Source: Morchella semilibera (taxonomy: Eukaryota; Ascomycota; Pezizomycetes; Pezizales; Morchellaceae). From it: a stretch of 64,000 nt of DNA. Position 1 is the stretch's first letter. Each line of letters begins with the position of its first letter. The stretch is taken from assembly GCA_009192285.1 (NCBI GenBank), contig WBVU01000011.1, positions 1,236,668 to 1,300,667 of the forward strand, in the 5' to 3' direction. The notes beneath the pieces were generated by a model that was not told the origin of the DNA, made no database searches, and saw only the letters and a program-made list of their open reading frames with translations. Shown one piece after another: positions 1 through 10,585 of the stretch. Position numbers and translations under genes: made by a program.

Positions 1-1095
1 TACTCGCCCGCGGCTACTCAGTCCGCTTCACCGTCCGCAGCGAAGACAAAGCGCAGAAGCTCCTCGCCGCGCACTCTGCCCACGCCGACAAGCTCGACTA
101 TGTCCTCGTCCCAGACATTATCGTTCCAGGTGCCTTCGACAAGGCCGTGCAGTCAGACCCCCCCTTGAATGGGATCCTGCACATCGCCTCCCCGTTCCAC
201 TTCAATGTCACCGACCCGCAGAAGCAACTCATGGAACCCGCCATCCAGGGGACAGTCGGCATCCTAGAGGCGGCAAAGAAGTATGCGCCGAGCGTCAAGC
301 GGATCGTCATCACTTCCTCGTTCGCAGCGATTTTTAATCCGGCACAAGGGGACTACCCGGGGAAGACATACACGGAGGAGGACTGGAACCCAATCACGTG
401 GGAGGTTGGCCTCGAGAATGCGCTGAACGGATATAGGGCGAGCAAGAAGCTTGCAGAGAAGTCAGCGTGGGAGTTTTTAGAGAGGGAGAAGCCCGGGTTT
501 GATATTGCGACGATTAACCCGCCGATGGTGTTTGGGCCGCCGAAGCCATACATCTCGAATTTGGAGAACCTGAATACTAGTAATCAAGTACGTCCTCTTT
601 TGTGGGGGGCTATAGAGAGGAAGAGGAGTTGACTAACATGGGGTATAGCGCACACTTGATTTTATCCGTGGGAAGGGCAAGCAGGGTCTCCCTCAGAGTG
701 GTGTTTTTCTCTGGGTCGACGTGAGGGTAAGTCCTTGAGCCCCCATAATACCTATCCCCACCCCCACTCGCTCCCGCTCTTTTGCTAACCCCCACTAGGA
801 TGTAGCAGAAGCACATATCCTCGCCTTTGAGAATCCCGATGCTGCCAACAAGCGTTTCTTGGTTTCGTCGGACGATCTCTATTCAAACCAGATGATTGCG
901 GATATCATCATGAAGGACTTCCCAGAATATACCAACCAGCTTCCAGAGAAGAGGCAACCCAACGATGGACTGCCGGAGGGCGGATGCTATAAGGTAGATA
1001 ACAGCAGGAGCAAGGAAATCCTGGGGCTGACCTACCGGCCGTTGGGGGAGTGTATTAAGGACCTTGTTGAGGCGTTGAAGGAGATGGGGCTGTAG
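1..1095 (+). CDS. NAD(P)-dependent DFR-like reductase, 5' truncated by window edge
   Basis: Extended short-chain dehydrogenase of the dihydroflavonol-4-reductase/ketoreductase type, reducing a carbonyl with NAD(P)H in the cytosol. Exons are 1-587 (codons begin at base 3), 649-726 and 799-1095, with introns 588-648 and 727-798; every junction keeps the frame. The nucleotide-binding GxxGxxG loop lies upstream of the window; the first residues seen (LARGYSVRFTVRS) are the strand and basic cofactor-binding region just after it. The catalytic pair is visible as GYRASKKLAEK (Tyr-x-x-x-Lys), followed by INPPMVFGP and WVDVRDVAEAH, both typical of the family. The C-terminus YRPLGECIKDLVEALKEMGL is complete. 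The substrate cannot be told; methylglyoxal/aldehyde reductases (Gre2-like) and secondary-metabolism ketoreductases share this layout. Confidence 0.9.
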
Positions 1096-1315
1096 GTAGT
1101 GTGGATTGAAGATTGAGACAAAAAGTTCTTTGATTTAAGAATATAAATAAGTGTATGTAGCTAAGCATATAAAGCGAACCATATCATAAATTTGCAAACG
1201 TTAATCAAAATGATTTTAAAGTGAAATGGATTAATCCAGGCGCCAGAGTAAATTGCTGATTTAATTCAGTTTGTATTAATAACCCCACCCCCGGCCCCAG
1301 CACACAAATTAGATT

Positions 1316-1440
1316 AAAAGGAGAAAAAAGGTTACTATAGCCATTGCCGTGAGACTGTGAGCAGCGGCTGTGAGAGGGAGATACGGGGGTGGTACATAGA
1401 GGAGAGATGCTCGAGCCGCGCACGGGGGTGGACTAATTTC
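1316..1440 (+). mobile_element. Degenerate SINE-like repeat, copy A
   Basis: This stretch aligns by eye with 12907-13070. Shared blocks in the same order are a purine-rich run ending AAAAAAGGTT, then TGCCGTgAGaCTGTG, a GGTACATAgAGGAGAG-like block and a final GGACTAATTTCT. The order and spacing suggest two diverged copies of one short interspersed element. The matching end of copy B carries a box-B-like motif, hinting at a tRNA-derived head or tail. Divergence is high, so this is a family guess. Confidence 0.4.
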
Positions 1441-1735
1441 TTTTATTACTTTTCTTGCCTGCTACCATAATGTCTATTGCTCCTGAATTGGGTCTTTTGG
1501 GGCTACTTCATGGCTTTCGATAAGCCCAAAGGAACAACTAACCACAGCACAAGGGTCTGAGTGCGAGTGATTGCACATGATTGTTCCAGCGCATCATGCG
1601 AACTCTTCTCTCTCTTTCCCCGATCTTAGCGTAGGATCTCTCCCATTTGTAGCTAAGCCAACTTTCCTGTCTGTGCCTATTGTTGGTCGCGACGGTAGCT
1701 AATATACAGGGGAAAACTTACCTACGGAAGTGATT

Positions 1736-1767
1736 GGGGTGGGGGTGGGGGTGGGGGTGGGGGTGGG
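1736..1767 (+). repeat. GGGGGT tandem array (G-quadruplex candidate)
   Basis: Five to six consecutive G-runs of three to five bases, each separated by a single T. This satisfies the four-G-run rule for an intramolecular G-quadruplex on the plus strand. No gene begins close by. Confidence 0.8.
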
Positions 1768-3547
1768 AGAGAGGTTCCGCCTTTCCAACGTATCTGCGGC
1801 CTAGTGGATGTCGTGTAGGGCCAGGAAAAATGGTTTTAGGTTATTTTACTTTGGTATAGTGATTTTGTTGCAATTGTATTGTAGTTTGGTGGGCAAAGTC
1901 CGGGTAGTCTCTCCAATGGTACTGCAACGTAGGGAAGCACCCTTAGCACGATATCCCTGCTCAATGGCAATAAAGAAGGGAGGTTGTGGTTGGGTCTAGG
2001 GGGCTCGACGCGTGACATGTCTAGGAGAAGAATATTTGTGTGGGCATTCGGTCTAGTGCCAAGAGGACCCACCAACAGGTAGGTTGGCTTTTTGTACTTG
2101 CCAAGCTCCACATACCTACATGTATGCGTATCCGTATACGTACATGTAGGTCTGCAGTGCACTGGGTGTTTTGTTTCCAGAGCACACTACATATGTTTAC
2201 AGTAAATAAGCAAAAGGTTTGAATCTTTCCTATTCTTTGACGAGTAGTCTCCACAATGTGTGATCTAGGGTGGTCCGCTGCTCCGCGTTAGATTCGACAC
2301 AGTACAAACACTGCGGATAACTCTATGACTTCTTTGGACGCGTGCACTTTTGGGTACTGGATCAGACGATGTGAACCCCTCATAGTTCTGTATCTCTTTG
2401 GCTTCTGAAAAGGTAGAATGAGATTACTAAGTGACTTAATTGGATAATTAACAAAGAGTCAAACGAGCTATATGGTCGCGAAAAAAGCAGGACAGATAGC
2501 TTGACAGGGCACAAACTGAGGTTTTGTCCTGTGGCCAACCGCATGGGTACGGTGTCAACCCCTCCGCAAATCCAACCGAGTGATAGTTTATGATTACATC
2601 TATCATCACTACGGAAAACAGGATGGAATTATGTATCTAATTTTTCCGGCCGCAAGTACATGTAGTATGTATAGAGATCCATGATACAAGTACGGGCTAA
2701 CTGGGTTTAGGTGGCGGCTGATATACCAGGGAGGGTAATGATTGCTCTGAATGTTTCTAGTCTGCCAAGACTTGTATGGGTATAAAGGGGCTGTAATAGA
2801 GTATGTCCCCAAGAAGGTCGACTAAGGCGGGTCACAATCTTGCATTTTGCACCTCCTTGGCCAGGCACATATTTAGAAGTTTGGCCTAAGCATTCCAGCC
2901 TGGATTTAGCATCCGGGGTATTGGTGTATGCGGTGACTTTCGGGTCGATTAATTGAGTGTAGGAGAACCAGCACAGCTATCACCTCACTCTAGCTAGCTA
3001 AACATAATAACCCTCTCCAACCAAATCCAATTACCCTTCCGAAAACTACATGGGCAATGGAACCACAGCGCCGCGTCCGCGAAAGCCATCTGTCCCACGC
3101 CACACTTCAATACCACTTCGCAGAAGTTGTGGGTTGCATCCCTTTTATAAAGCTCATGGACCTTCGCAGCTAGTCTTTAGTAGAACAAACTTAATTTTAC
3201 GTGTATCTCTTGGGCCAGTTGGAGAGAGCTAGCTCGAGTTTACCTCTGGGAATCATAGCACTAGGCCATCAAAATACAATACCTCTCCGGACTAGATTAG
3301 ACAGTTCAGCTTGAATTTCAGTTGAGAGATTATAAAACGAGCTTGAACTAGTTAGGGTTAAAGTCATTTCAAAACGCCATAAGATTGTAAACGCTAGTCT
3401 ATGTCGCACTCGTTTGCGATACTATGTAGTTATACAAAAAAAAGTTCCGAAAATATGTAATGATTTAACCACACAATAAATCGTCAAAACGCCTTCCCGC
3501 TTCCCTTACTTGATAAATTATAAAGTACATAAAACATAGGAAATCGC

Positions 3548-5224
3548 CTAAAGGTACTTTGCTGCAATCAAGAGGATTCTTGCCACACCGCCCTGTCCGA
3601 TAACAGTCTTGGCCATTCCGCGCTGTGCGATTGGAAGTTTCGTGCTTGCGGGGTCAGTGTATCTCTCCTCCATGGCATACTTGGGCTGTCTTGTGGTGTC
3701 ACCGGTAAGGGTCTTGTATGCTGCGAGTCTGTCTTCGTTGATGCTGTAGAGTTGGAGACCTCGCCAGTATCTGGAATTGATGTTAGTTATGGTTCAGAAA
3801 ATTCGCAAAGGGGGCGCTTCGAAACATACAGTCCATCAGAGCCATCCTTCAAGTAGTTGATAATATAATCGGTGTGTCTCTGAAATTCGACCTTGATCTG
3901 TGACGCAAGACTTGCATTGTCCCGACCAAAGACCCTGACGTACTCCGCCAACCCTTCGACAAGAAGCTGGCAGAAGAAGACATTGTCCCACCAGTATCTG
4001 TGCTCAGTAGAGGGAACAGAGGTGTCGAAAAGAGCCTTAGACCTGTCAAGTGCTGCATTCACGAGTGTCCTTGCCTTGGAACCGCCGTTGTAGCCAGGAT
4101 TGAGCTCATTCAGCAGTGAGATCGCATGGATGGCAAGACCAGTGTTGTAACTATCATCCAGATTTCTGTTAGTATGGATATTCATTTATTGAGGAAATTA
4201 AATCCGGCCTACTCACGTGTAGGTCTGCGCATCGTTGGGACCATCCTTGATCAATCCCGAGTCCACCTGGAGCTCAGTAAGGACCCACTCAATGCACTTG
4301 GTTGCGAACGCCATCAACTCAGACTTAGACATTCCTGGAGTTTGCTGTCCAAGCTTAACGAGTCTCAACATTGTTACGGCAGTCAAGGATGTTGTAACAG
4401 CGTTTCGGCCTGCATTACCATAATGCCAGATTACACCACCGTTGGTTTCGTCCCAACCGCCGGAGAGAAAGTCAATGACTTTTTGTGCTTGGGTAAGGTA
4501 CATGGCCTTGTCGGGCAGTCCAAGCTCGTATGCGCGCAAAAATGCAAGGGCAACTTGGGCATTGTCATCTGTGGTATGTACTTTTAGCAAGAGTCCATGT
4601 GCTAGAGAGTACAATATCAAGGCTAACCATAGTAAGCATCTTTGTCCGTCCCCGGGTAGATCCATGCAGTATATGCATTAAGTGAACTTTGAAAGAATTT
4701 CCCGATTCCGTTTGTGCCCAGGGCAGCGGCAATCTCAGACGCAAACTCGCCGGACTGAGCTTGGGCTTCCAGAAGACCTTGCGTAGCGACAACATATCCC
4801 CATAGTACGGTACCGTTGAAGCTTCCGTACTTCAATTGATGCTGTTAGTTTAAAAGTAAAAATATATGGGAATCTTTTCTATTATACTTACAGTCTCGGA
4901 GGTCTGTCTCTTGGATACATAGTGCATTTTGTCGGAGTCCCAAAAGTAATTCCAATAATCGTCGCACAACCTCACGCCCTCACTAATTACAGAGCCCTGG
5001 TCCCTGGCAACAATGGGCTCTGAGCGAGGAGTTGTGACATGCGGGATTGAGTGAAGGTCTGTCTTGATCTCGCTAGGAACGCCTCCCATTGAGCGGGCAA
5101 ATCTAGGTCTAACTGAGACGAGATCTGTTGTGATTGATGAGGGAACTCCACCAAATGTTGCGGAAACCTGGGATATAGGCATTGCGAGCAGCAGAGCTGC
5201 GAATGAGGACTTGGAGAAAAACAT
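3548..5224 (-). CDS. Secreted GH76-type glycosidase (alpha-1,6-mannanase family)
   Basis: Five exons: 4892-5224, 4628-4829, 4217-4568, 3830-4165, 3548-3770, giving 481 aa with all junctions in frame. The first 22 residues (MFFSKSSFAALLLAMPISQVSA) are a signal peptide, which fixes the start although the frame is open further upstream. GH76 enzymes are (alpha/alpha)6 barrels that hydrolyse alpha-1,6-mannan, with two adjacent Asp residues as catalytic pair; here YYDDNAQVALAF (Asp179-Asp180) fits, and intron 2 splits the first of these codons. Further family-like motifs are GGWDETNGGVIWHYG, RNAVTTSLTAVTMLRL and the later NLDDSYNTGLAIH. There is no C-terminal hydrophobic GPI signal, unlike Dfg5/Dcw1, so the product is probably released or loosely wall-associated. 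A related six-hairpin glycosidase cannot be excluded. Confidence 0.85.
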
Positions 5225-8200
5225 TATGGTGTTTGAGAACTCTTTGCGCAAGGAGCAATGGCGAAGATGAGTACAGACCAAAGGGCTGGGTGGAGAGCAT
5301 TTATTATGTATTTTCCATTCCTCTCCAGCCCTTATGTAGGTACTATTTCGGGAGGCATGTACTCTACATGTAAAAGGACGTGCATACACATGCCAGGGGT
5401 AAAAGGCCCATCTTAATCCTTGGGCCGGGGGCCCATCAGTAACTCACCAATGCGTTTTCACTTTTGATAGGCGCAAAAAAGGCCCCATTTTGAGGCTCCC
5501 AAGTATCCGGTGGGCTTAACCCATGAAGAACGCCTTGAGGAACATGGGGTATCCTAATATCTAACCAAAGGAAAAGCCTCTGGTTAAGACATCCAAGCTT
5601 TCCAATGAAAAATTAGGCCTTGTAACCCCCTGCGTTTTTGATGCGCCGAACAATGGTAGATGATATTGGATCGTTGCCATGCCGACGCTGTGGAACGGTT
5701 GGGGGGGGGATTGCCTATTTTCATAGGGGTTAGTAGGTCCATACATGTAATTATGTAGCAGAGTGGCAAAGGCAGTACTAAAATGGGCGGTAAAAGGACA
5801 TCGCTCACTAAAAAGTAAAGTTCTTATTAATGCCTAGAATTCGGAAATTTGTCTTTGTAATACTGTTATTAATGTTGGTGGCGGGTATGTGATGGTATAT
5901 ACCGACTTTGTATCCGATGATGTAAAAGAATTATGATAGGGTAAAATACATACGTACTTGTGTATGGTAGGCATGTAATTACTACCAGCAGTAGTGGTGG
6001 TAGTAGTGATAGTGGAAAATAAGTACTTAGATGTACAGACCTACAGTAATACCTGCGTTCGTATCACCCTTCTCACTCTTCCATCTCAATACCGTTATTG
6101 AAGATCGAGTATGCAAAAAGAATTAACAACCTCCTAGCCTATTATGGAACATACATGTAGCCCTATCGTCACAGTACTGTGCCACATGTGCCACACACCA
6201 AAAATTTAGCCGAAGATCACCGGTTATCACTCCCACTTGACTACATGTATTTTTGGAGACTTGTGTTGGTTCAAACCTACATGTATATATCCCGGTACTT
6301 TTATGTTGATCTCAAGAGCCAGCTCACTTATCGTGCAGGATCAATAGTACCAAACAAGGACTGTCGCTATGACACTTCCTATGTACCTATGTCATGGTTA
6401 TGTGTTCGTGGTTCCTGTCTCCCTAACTGTTAACCACAACCTGACAACACGACATTACCCCTGGAGAGCCTCAGATCCTTATCCCAAAACTGCCGTGTGC
6501 GCATTCCATATGGATACTGCCATCTAGCATGTCAACGATTCTTTGGACATGAGTCCGCGGATCCGTCTGGGCCAATCTCCAATGAACTTCCCCTGGCAGG
6601 GCTAGTTGAAACGGAATGCAGAGAGAAGTATTGATCGTGGGGCTATGGTATCGCGGGAAACCAAAATAGCCGGTGGTTTCCTTGGCCTCATACGATAGGT
6701 AGGTACACTACTCAGAGCGTCCAAAACCAGTAACAGCCCCTTCCTTTTTGTGAGTCCAAATTTAATGTGCTAACCACTTGTTACTGGAGTTGGTTATGCG
6801 GATGTAGCTAGTGGGCGGCTATTTTTGAGTCTTTTAATTGCACGGAAACTTCCGATCATGCGGAATTTGCTAAGCTTTCAAGAGATTTTAGAGGAACCAG
6901 GTTTGTCAAGGGTAAATAATGAGAGCCCTTGAAAGACCTAATAAAAATGCTCTGGGGGTTAGAAACGTTAGAGCGGATTTTGTGGGTACCAGACCACCGA
7001 TAAATCTCTGGGGATATGGTAGGCGGGTCTGACATTCGATTGGGCTCGAGTGCTCAGGTTAATGGGTACACTAGGATCCCGCCGCAACAACACTGGTCAT
7101 GATCATTTGCATAAAAAGAATGTATCGGCGCCTCCTCTCTCTATATTTTTTGTGCCGTAAGATCTTTTTCCACGCGAGGGGCTTTACTCCTTTTGGGGGT
7201 CGGCCGCTCTGCGGCTCAATGGTTTAAAGAGTACATGTAGGTAACCCCCGTTTTGGTTTGAAGAACTCGGGTAGGGCAAGTTTGTGACTCACTCATAGAT
7301 GCTATTAGACTTGGATTAGCAGCAGTCCCCGAATATATATATTTGTGATATCTCCAGAGTATCCACTTACATGTACTTACATGTATTTAGCAAACCCAAG
7401 AATGAGTGACATTTCATGATCCACGTGATCCTATTCCACCTCCAGCAGCTGACCTGCACGCATTGCCCAGACTCAGGGGCCGTTGACCACGCTAATACAA
7501 CTGCTCTAATATATCATATATCCTGGCGATCTCGCGATTTGTTTGTATAAAGAGTGTATTCTCTGAGGGTAGGAAAAGTCTAGCTACAACCTGCACGTTC
7601 TCACCAAGTGAGTGTTCTTAAGTTTCAACGCGTACGTGATATCTCTTAAAGACAGACTCGCCCTTAAAGCTGCCCTAAGTACATGCATGTACATATTAAA
7701 ACATCTTGACAACTCCGTCGGGGGATCGTTTACTTAGAACTTGTCTGTGGAGCGTCTGATCTTCCCGGTTAGCTAAGTAGTTCGGTGTTCCGTTCTCATA
7801 CTCCATGTATTTAGAGTACACAGTTACATGTAGCACGGTACCAACTGATTCCTCATCTACTAAACTGCCGATATAGCGGCCGCCTAGTAGTCTGTTCTCT
7901 AGCTCTCCGTGAATAGGTCAATAGATATAGGGCCTGCCCGGCCCCCTCTTATAACAAAACTTTGTATCGACAGTAAGGCATGCCTACATCTCTCTTTGCC
8001 TAAATTTGTGTAGGTGGATTAAAGAGAACTTTGGATCACATCTGGACAGGCGGCCTGGTACGACTGTACTCATTAGATCAGTGCTGTTACAGCTCTAAAA
8101 TTCAATATACTGAGCTAGATTCCCGTGTCGAGCTAGGTTTCCTCGATCATATGCAAATCGTTGCGTTACTACATGTAGTAACAACTTTCTCTCCTCAACC

Positions 8201-8969
8201 GGATCTACTCTGCAGCTGGACTACTCTGGACTGTTCTATTACTTAGACCCCTACTTGGGACCGGAAATGATTAAACCGGTAATATAAACGATTAATTACT
8301 TATGTAATCTCTGGTACAGGAAATACGCTTAAATACAAGCCTTATGCCAGTTTGCAACCCTGCAGGGGCGGATATGTCAACTCCCGTACTCTGCATCAGT
8401 CACTTCAACGTTCAAGATCAAGTCTTTCTTTTCTCCATGTACTGGGTCTTCTATTCTCAAATAATATAGTATTGTGCCAGGTCAGAACATAAACGCCCAA
8501 CTACAGACTCAGCCCTGCAGGACTAATCCTTCAGGAAGTGCTTGCTTATGTCGACACACACCTACTCTAGATCATCGCCTTAGAAGAGGGTACATGTAGT
8601 TGAATAATTGGATGGAAACAAGGCCCTCTAATAAATGGTCCCGCCTGCCCAGCCAAACCCCTGCCATGTCATGGCGATCCTCCTGGGTCCAGGAGCAGCA
8701 GAACGTCAGCTGGCAGTCAGACCTGATATTGCAAACACTCGACTCGCTTCGTCCTTCACGCTCTACAGTTCCTCTTCAGCTGATAAGCAACGTCTATAGA
8801 ATAATATCATATGAAACATTGCGCCCACTACTACAAGCCTCAGCCCCTCCTTGCTACTCTGACTCTTCTTTCCAGAACTACATGACGAATTCTAGCCCCG
8901 CCACGATCTATAGCAGTCATCTTAATCTAGTATCATCATATTAACTTTGTGTATAAAAAGTCGATCACG
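5225..8969. other. Gene-poor intergenic block
   Basis: 3.7 kb without a supportable gene. An open frame at 8600-8944 lacks conserved features and codon periodicity. The block has eleven TACATGTA palindromes (5365, 5742, 6152, 6242, 6278, 7232, 7368, 7378, 7825, 8170, 8591), one of the densest clusters in the window. Confidence 0.6.
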
Positions 8970-10585
8970 ATGGCCAGGATGTCGCGCCCCCCAGTCCTCC
9001 CTCTCTACAAACCTCGCGAGCTCTTCTCGATGCCGGTCTCCTATCTTCCTTCGCAGATTGATGGCGACGCGTCCACCACGCCCTTGAACTTCCGCGACTC
9101 ACCTTTCCAGCTGCTCTGGGCGGATATCAAGCTTGTCGCGAGCCTGCTGCTATGGGTACCGCACATATTTCTGCCCATACGTTCGACAAACACCTATTCA
9201 GAGCTCTATCCGAGTCGTGCGAATATGCGCGATTTATTTATTCAGGGTGTCCTGGCTGGGTTGGGAATAATATTCTTGATACTTTCGATACCATTAGCTA
9301 TTGCCGCACCTGGGGGTGTGTTTGCGCTCTTTGTGGGGTTGTATTATGGCATAGTTTGGATAATGTGTATGTCACTGAGAGGGCCGCGGGTCGTCCATAG
9401 TACGTATAAACTGGACGGATTTCCAGTCAAGCCCGAAGAGAACTGGGTTTTCATAAATGGCGTAGCTGCAGGTGAACACTGGTTGCAAGGTTGGTATCCT
9501 TTTTCTCGGAGTCGTAGGATGCTGCATCAATTTTGATAGTGATTGATCTAATATGCGTATGTTATATTATTGACAGAAAACGTCAACATGATCAGCTCGA
9601 TATTCAAACGGCCTGTAGTCGGCGTGCATAACCAGACATACGGAACAGTGTTTGACCTTGTGGAATGTCTCATCCAGCGATGTTTCTCGTACTCAACCGA
9701 AGACACCCGTATCATCTACCGACATCTCAAGGGTGTTCTGATGAACCGCGAGATTACTAAAGTAGTAGTGATAGCGCACTCGCAAGGCGGAATTATTCTC
9801 TCCACTGCATTGGACAGTCTTTTTGCTGATGTTCCGAGCGATGCATTCGACAAGTTGGAAATTTATACTTTTGGGTATGTGTCTCACCTTCCCTGCCACC
9901 CATGCACACACGTGCTGTAACGTGTCTGCAATGCTGATCCATGCATTCCTTAAGTTGTGCCGCCAATCATTTCAATAATCCCGTCCGTTTTGTCCCCACC
10001 ACTGCTAGCGCCGCCTCCTCTGAATATTCCACGAGCGTCAGTTCCTTCAGCACAGACACAAGTGACTCCTCTCCCCCCAGAGAGGAACGACTAATCCGTC
10101 ACATTGAACACTATGCCAATGAACATGATTTTGTTGCCCTCTTTGGCGTACTCCACTTTACCCGTGACAAGCTATCAAACAGGTTTGTGGGGAAGGTATT
10201 TGAGAACAAAGGACACGGAGGCCATTTGATGAACCAGCACTATCTCGATCGTATGTTTCTCGATGAGGCGAGCGGATTCCTGGATCAAGTGGTGGAGATA
10301 GATGAGAACACCGCTATGCAGCGTGAAGAAGAGGCCGACCTGGAAGGTGCACTGAATAGGACAGAGGTTGAGGTGAGAACGTCGCATGGAGAGAGTATGG
10401 CACATGGTCCGGCAGGGGCCGAGAGTGCTAGAATAGAGGCTTCGAGATCTGTAGGGACCTTAGGCACGAGGGGCACGAGGGGCACGGAGGAGGCCAGAAG
10501 GAGCGTGGAGAGGCAGAGAGGAAAGACGGTGAGGGACTTGAGTAGGTTATGGAGATATAAGGATGGTAAATCACCACAGGATTGA
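8970..10585 (+). CDS. Membrane-anchored alpha/beta-hydrolase-like protein
   Basis: Exons 8970-9489, 9577-9874 and 9955-10585 give 482 aa in frame. The ATG at 8970 is the first in frame. The N-terminal third has hydrophobic segments (LVASLLLWVPHIFLPI; then GVLAGLGIIFLILSIPLA and FALFVGLYYGIVWIMCM) that should span a membrane. It is followed by VFINGVAAGEHWL and, in exon 2, VVVIAHSQGGIILSTAL: a Gly-x-Ser-x-Gly-like nucleophile elbow (His-Ser-Gln-Gly-Gly) of a lipase-like hydrolase. Exon 3 starts in YTFGCAANHFNNP and has a histidine-containing segment (EHDFVALFGVLHF) that could supply the catalytic His. The C-terminal 100 residues are charged and low in complexity, with GTRG repeats. I recognise a fungal family of unknown substrate, not a specific enzyme. 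Confidence 0.8.

Larger units (their letters stand above)
1096..3547. other. Intergenic, no gene seen
   Basis: No credible coding exon. It holds the probable 3' UTR of the reductase, a SINE-like copy (about 1316-1440), a G-rich hexamer array at 1736-1767 and three TACATGTA palindromes (2117, 2141, 2657). Confidence 0.6.

Noticed and set aside
8600-8944. 115-codon open frame just upstream of the hydrolase gene
   Set aside because: No conserved motif, no link in frame by a convincing intron to the downstream gene, and TACATGTA sits at its start; probably 5' UTR or chance.
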